Source of the DNA: an uncultured Chitinophagaceae bacterium
GTDB taxonomy: Bacteria > Bacteroidota > Bacteroidia > Chitinophagales > Chitinophagaceae
DNA length: 8,514 nucleotides
Assembly: GCA_937919945.1 (NCBI GenBank)
Contig: CALESY010000079.1
Coordinates: 1 to 8,514 of the forward strand
Reading direction: 5' to 3'
A model generated the notes under the pieces. That model was not told the origin of the DNA, searched no databases, and saw nothing but the letters and a program-made list of their open reading frames with translations. This document shows, piece after piece, positions 6,441 through 8,514 of the stretch (position 1 is its first letter; each line of letters starts with the position of its first letter). The position numbers were made by a program, and so were the translations under genes.

Positions 6441-6977
6441 ATGGCCAAGTACATAGCATTGCTCAGGGGTATCAATGTAAGTGGGGTGAAGATTATAAAG
6501 ATGGAGGATTTACGTGCCATCTTTACCAATATGGGCTACAGCTCGGTACAAACCTATATACAAAGCGGCAATGTAGTGTTTGAAGCCACTACCATGCCTG
6601 TCGCACGCTTAACTGATAGCATTACCAAAGGATTGGAAGCGGCATTGGGGTACCATGTACCTGTAGTTGTGATAAAAGCCAGCGCTATGCAGGCTATTGC
6701 TAAAGCCGATGTATTTACCAATACTATGAATACGCCTGCAAATGCTAAGAAATATGTGGCATTCCTTGAAAAGAAACCCGCCAAAGAACAAGAGGCTGTA
6801 TTGAATACTCTAACAAATCCAGCCGATACTTACCTGATACAGGGCGATGTGATATACATAGCCATAGACGAAAGCAAAGGCAAGAGCCTGTTTACCAATA
6901 TGCTGCTGGAAAAAAAGCTGAAACTATATGCCACCACCCGCAACTGGAACACTGTTTGCAAACTGGCAGCAATGTAG
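6441..6977 (+). CDS. DUF1697 family protein
   Basis: This encodes 178 residues, a full-length member of the DUF1697 family (about 170-185 residues). The family hallmark N-terminus is intact: YIALLRGINVSG (4-15), a MEDLR helix (21-25), then QTYIQSGNVVF (37-47). It continues with a helix (LTDSITKGLEAALGY), a strand VPVVVIKA and the C-terminal RNWNTV segment (167-172). There is no signal peptide or membrane segment, so it is cytosolic. The molecular role of the family is not established to my knowledge. It stands as a single gene between oppositely oriented neighbours. The start is supported by the family N-terminus beginning right at Met-Ala-Lys-Tyr; no Shine-Dalgarno is visible. Confidence 0.92.
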   Translation: MAKYIALLRGINVSGVKIIKMEDLRAIFTNMGYSSVQTYIQSGNVVFEATTMPVARLTDSITKGLEAALGYHVPVVVIKASAMQAIAKADVFTNTMNTPANAKKYVAFLEKKPAKEQEAVLNTLTNPADTYLIQGDVIYIAIDESKGKSLFTNMLLEKKLKLYATTRNWNTVCKLAAM

Positions 6978-6998
6978 TGCTGTTTGTTATTAACAGCA
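6978..6998. terminator. Possible terminator hairpin after the DUF1697 gene
   Basis: A 7-bp inverted repeat (arms 6978-6984 and 6992-6998, TGCTGTT/AACAGCA) with a 7-base loop starts right after the TAG stop and lies before the stop of the convergent GloVer gene. It lacks a clear U-run on either side, so it is a weak candidate. Confidence 0.35.
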
Positions 6999-7019
6999 TC
7001 CTTGCTTATAAAGAAGAGT

Positions 7020-8459
7020 CTAATGCTGCACCAACACTTTTTCACTATGCAATTGACTTGCGCCGTTCTTTATGGTAAGCATATAGATACCACTCTGTAC
7101 AGTACTAATATCTAAAAAACCTTTGTGCAACGATTGTTTCAGAATCACCGTACCTTCTGCCGATATTAATGTTACTTCCGCATCTTTTATGGTAGCCTTG
7201 ATGTACAACTTATCGTTCGCAGGATTCGGGTAAACTGCATATTCATTGCTCATAGCGACATTGCCAACAGTCAAGGGTATATTTTTTGTTTCTATCAATG
7301 CGGTATAGTAGGGTGTGCCTGTTATGTTTGTTTTGATAATAAGTGTATTGGCAGCAATATCATACTGAAACATTTTTGCTTGCCCGTTTGCACTGGTAGT
7401 AAGCCCGTATAGCTTACCATCGCTTGCCTGCATCAACGAGCCTTGCGGACAATATCCGTGTGCTGTGCTGTCAAAGTCAAACAGCTTTGTGTGTTTTTTT
7501 GTCGTGGTATCAAATTCAAATATGGTACCTGCATTGTCTGTACCACCCAGTACTGTCATTCCGTATATTTTGCCATTAGCAGCCTGTATCAGCGAGCTTA
7601 TTACTTCATGCCCTTGTAATGAATCGGGTGTTACCTCTCTGAATTTATGTGCTGTACTCAGCTTATTCAGCGTCTGTTTTTCATCGTATTGAAACAATAC
7701 ACCACCGCCGCTCCATCCTGCACCGCCGTATTTAGATAAGCCATACATCAACCCGTTTGTAGCAAGCAGCAGGCTACCTTTAGGTTCTACACCCTCCCAA
7801 GCGGTGCCTAATATAAAGCTGCCCATCTTATCAAAGCTGCCCGTATTGATATTATACCTGAATAATAACCCCGTTGCATCGCCACCGCCTACAGTCGTTA
7901 GCCCGTGCAGCACACCACTCGAGGTTTCAATCAGTGAGCCATGCGGATTGCCGCAATTATTACTTATCAACTCCAGTTTTTTGGTAAATATGCCATTGAC
8001 AGGGTTGTATTCAAAAAGTACACCTCTGTTGGCAAACGACGTAGTATGTGTGCCGCCCTTATACGTCATGCCATATAGCTTACCGTTCTGTGCCTCGCAT
8101 AGCGAGCCGTAGGGTGTCATACCGTTCAGGGAATCGAAATCATGTGTTTTGGTATACACACCTGTTTGCGGATTGAGTTTGAAGATAACACCATAACCAT
8201 ACTGCCCCCCGCGCGATGTCATACCATAGAGATAGCCATCTTTTGCCTGTATCAGCGAGCCATAAGGGTCTTTACCATTCAGCGCGTTGCTGAAAGTATA
8301 AACGGTTACATAATTATTGCCAACACTATCGGTTTTAAATATCACCCCTTGGCTGCTGCCATTAGATGCAGACATACCCCACAACTGTTTTTGTGCATAT
8401 CCACATACTGGTAATAACCAACAAATACTAATAGCTATTAGTTTGACAAAGGATTTCAT
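7020..8459 (-). CDS. Secreted GloVer-repeat (TIGR03803) protein with T9SS tail
   Basis: This encodes 479 residues. Residues 1-22 are a Sec signal peptide (hydrophobic LIAISICWLLPVCG, cleavage after GYA). Residues about 26-388 are seven tandem repeats of roughly 51-60 residues. Each is built around [PS]-x-GS-L-[IM]-x-A-x-[DN]-G-x-[LI]-YG-[ML]-[TS], then GG..., then G-[VIT]-[IL]-F with a phrase ending in a Phe-Asp-like strand. The LYG-like cores sit at residues 26, 77, 128, 184, 238, 298 and 350. This is the 'choice-of-anchor tandem repeat GloVer' signature, named for a Gly-Leu-x-Val-type core. Seven copies with beta-strand pattern suggest a beta-propeller (inference). Residues about 407-479 form a T9SS type A sorting domain (YAVYPNPANDKLYI ... 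SGIYMLTI ... KVLVQH), so the protein is exported to the surface or medium. No catalytic motif is visible; a binding or structural role is more likely. The upstream region is cut by the window end. Confidence 0.9.
   Translation of the reverse strand: MKSFVKLIAISICWLLPVCGYAQKQLWGMSASNGSSQGVIFKTDSVGNNYVTVYTFSNALNGKDPYGSLIQAKDGYLYGMTSRGGQYGYGVIFKLNPQTGVYTKTHDFDSLNGMTPYGSLCEAQNGKLYGMTYKGGTHTTSFANRGVLFEYNPVNGIFTKKLELISNNCGNPHGSLIETSSGVLHGLTTVGGGDATGLLFRYNINTGSFDKMGSFILGTAWEGVEPKGSLLLATNGLMYGLSKYGGAGWSGGGVLFQYDEKQTLNKLSTAHKFREVTPDSLQGHEVISSLIQAANGKIYGMTVLGGTDNAGTIFEFDTTTKKHTKLFDFDSTAHGYCPQGSLMQASDGKLYGLTTSANGQAKMFQYDIAANTLIIKTNITGTPYYTALIETKNIPLTVGNVAMSNEYAVYPNPANDKLYIKATIKDAEVTLISAEGTVILKQSLHKGFLDISTVQSGIYMLTIKNGASQLHSEKVLVQH
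7023..7241 (-). other. T9SS type A C-terminal sorting domain of the GloVer protein
   Basis: This encodes residues about 407-479: YPNPANDKLYI at the entry, a central VTLISAEGTVI strand-turn-strand, SGIYMLTI, and the final KVLVQH. It is the third full T9SS tail in the window. Confidence 0.85.
7298..8384 (-). repeat. Seven tandem GloVer protein repeats within the coding region
   Basis: Successive core tripeptides (LWG, LYG, LYG, LHG, MYG, IYG, LYG) are 51, 51, 56, 54, 60 and 52 residues apart. The repeats are diverged at both protein and DNA level, so this is an old internal duplication rather than an unstable array. The last copy lacks the GG...G.[IL]F glycines (it has SANGQAKMF) and the first lacks the preceding GS-L segment, as expected for the ends of a closed repeat set. 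Confidence 0.85.
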
Positions 8460-8514
8460 TATTTGGGGGGGCTTTTATGCCTCATTGAAGTTAGGCTATT
8501 GCTAAGGCAGTAAT

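Noticed and set aside
8479..8496. GCCT ... AGGC inverted repeat near the right end
   Set aside because: Only four base pairs with a ten-base loop; expected by chance.

Overview
The window looks like a piece of chromosome from a Bacteroidota bacterium, most likely of the Chitinophagaceae/Chitinophagales type. Three large secreted proteins end in type IX secretion system (T9SS) type A sorting domains. There are Bacteroidota-style small lipoproteins and a TIGR03803 ('GloVer') repeat protein. Start codons lack Shine-Dalgarno sequences, and base composition is moderately AT-rich. The genus is an inference from gene content. I see no rRNA, tRNA, CRISPR, insertion sequence or phage gene, and no gene-free stretch longer than about 160 bases.

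Layout from left to right. A strong hairpin (9-39) precedes a small cysteine-patterned lipoprotein (61-258, minus). Next is a 659-residue secreted protein with a gingipain (peptidase C25)-like core between two fibronectin III-like domains and a T9SS tail (327-2306, minus); its catalytic His and Cys appear to be replaced. After a 161-base intergenic region comes a 70-residue plus-strand gene (2468-2680) that resembles an isolated T9SS sorting domain with no signal peptide and no passenger. A 15-bp bidirectional terminator (2689-2721) separates it from the convergent gene for a secreted agmatine/peptidyl-arginine deiminase-family enzyme with a T9SS tail (2740-4572, minus).

Divergent from the deiminase is a two-gene plus-strand unit: an unrecognised exported protein (4706-5197) whose stop codon overlaps the start codon (TAATG) of a cytosolic amidinotransferase/DDAH-like enzyme (5197-6105). 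A second small lipoprotein of the same cysteine pattern as the first (6117-6341, minus) converges on it. A DUF1697 protein (6441-6977, plus) and a secreted seven-repeat GloVer protein with a T9SS tail (7020-8459, minus) complete the window.

How the genes may work together. The centre holds two members of the guanidino-group-modifying enzyme superfamily back to back, one secreted and one cytosolic, with an exported partner protein coupled to the cytosolic one. This could be a small arginine/guanidine-handling locus, but the link rests on gene order and fold family only. The other genes look like general cell-surface or secreted cargo. The items most worth a second look are the orphan sorting-domain mini-protein, the apparently inactive gingipain-like protein, the paired deiminase/amidinotransferase locus and the small lipoprotein family.
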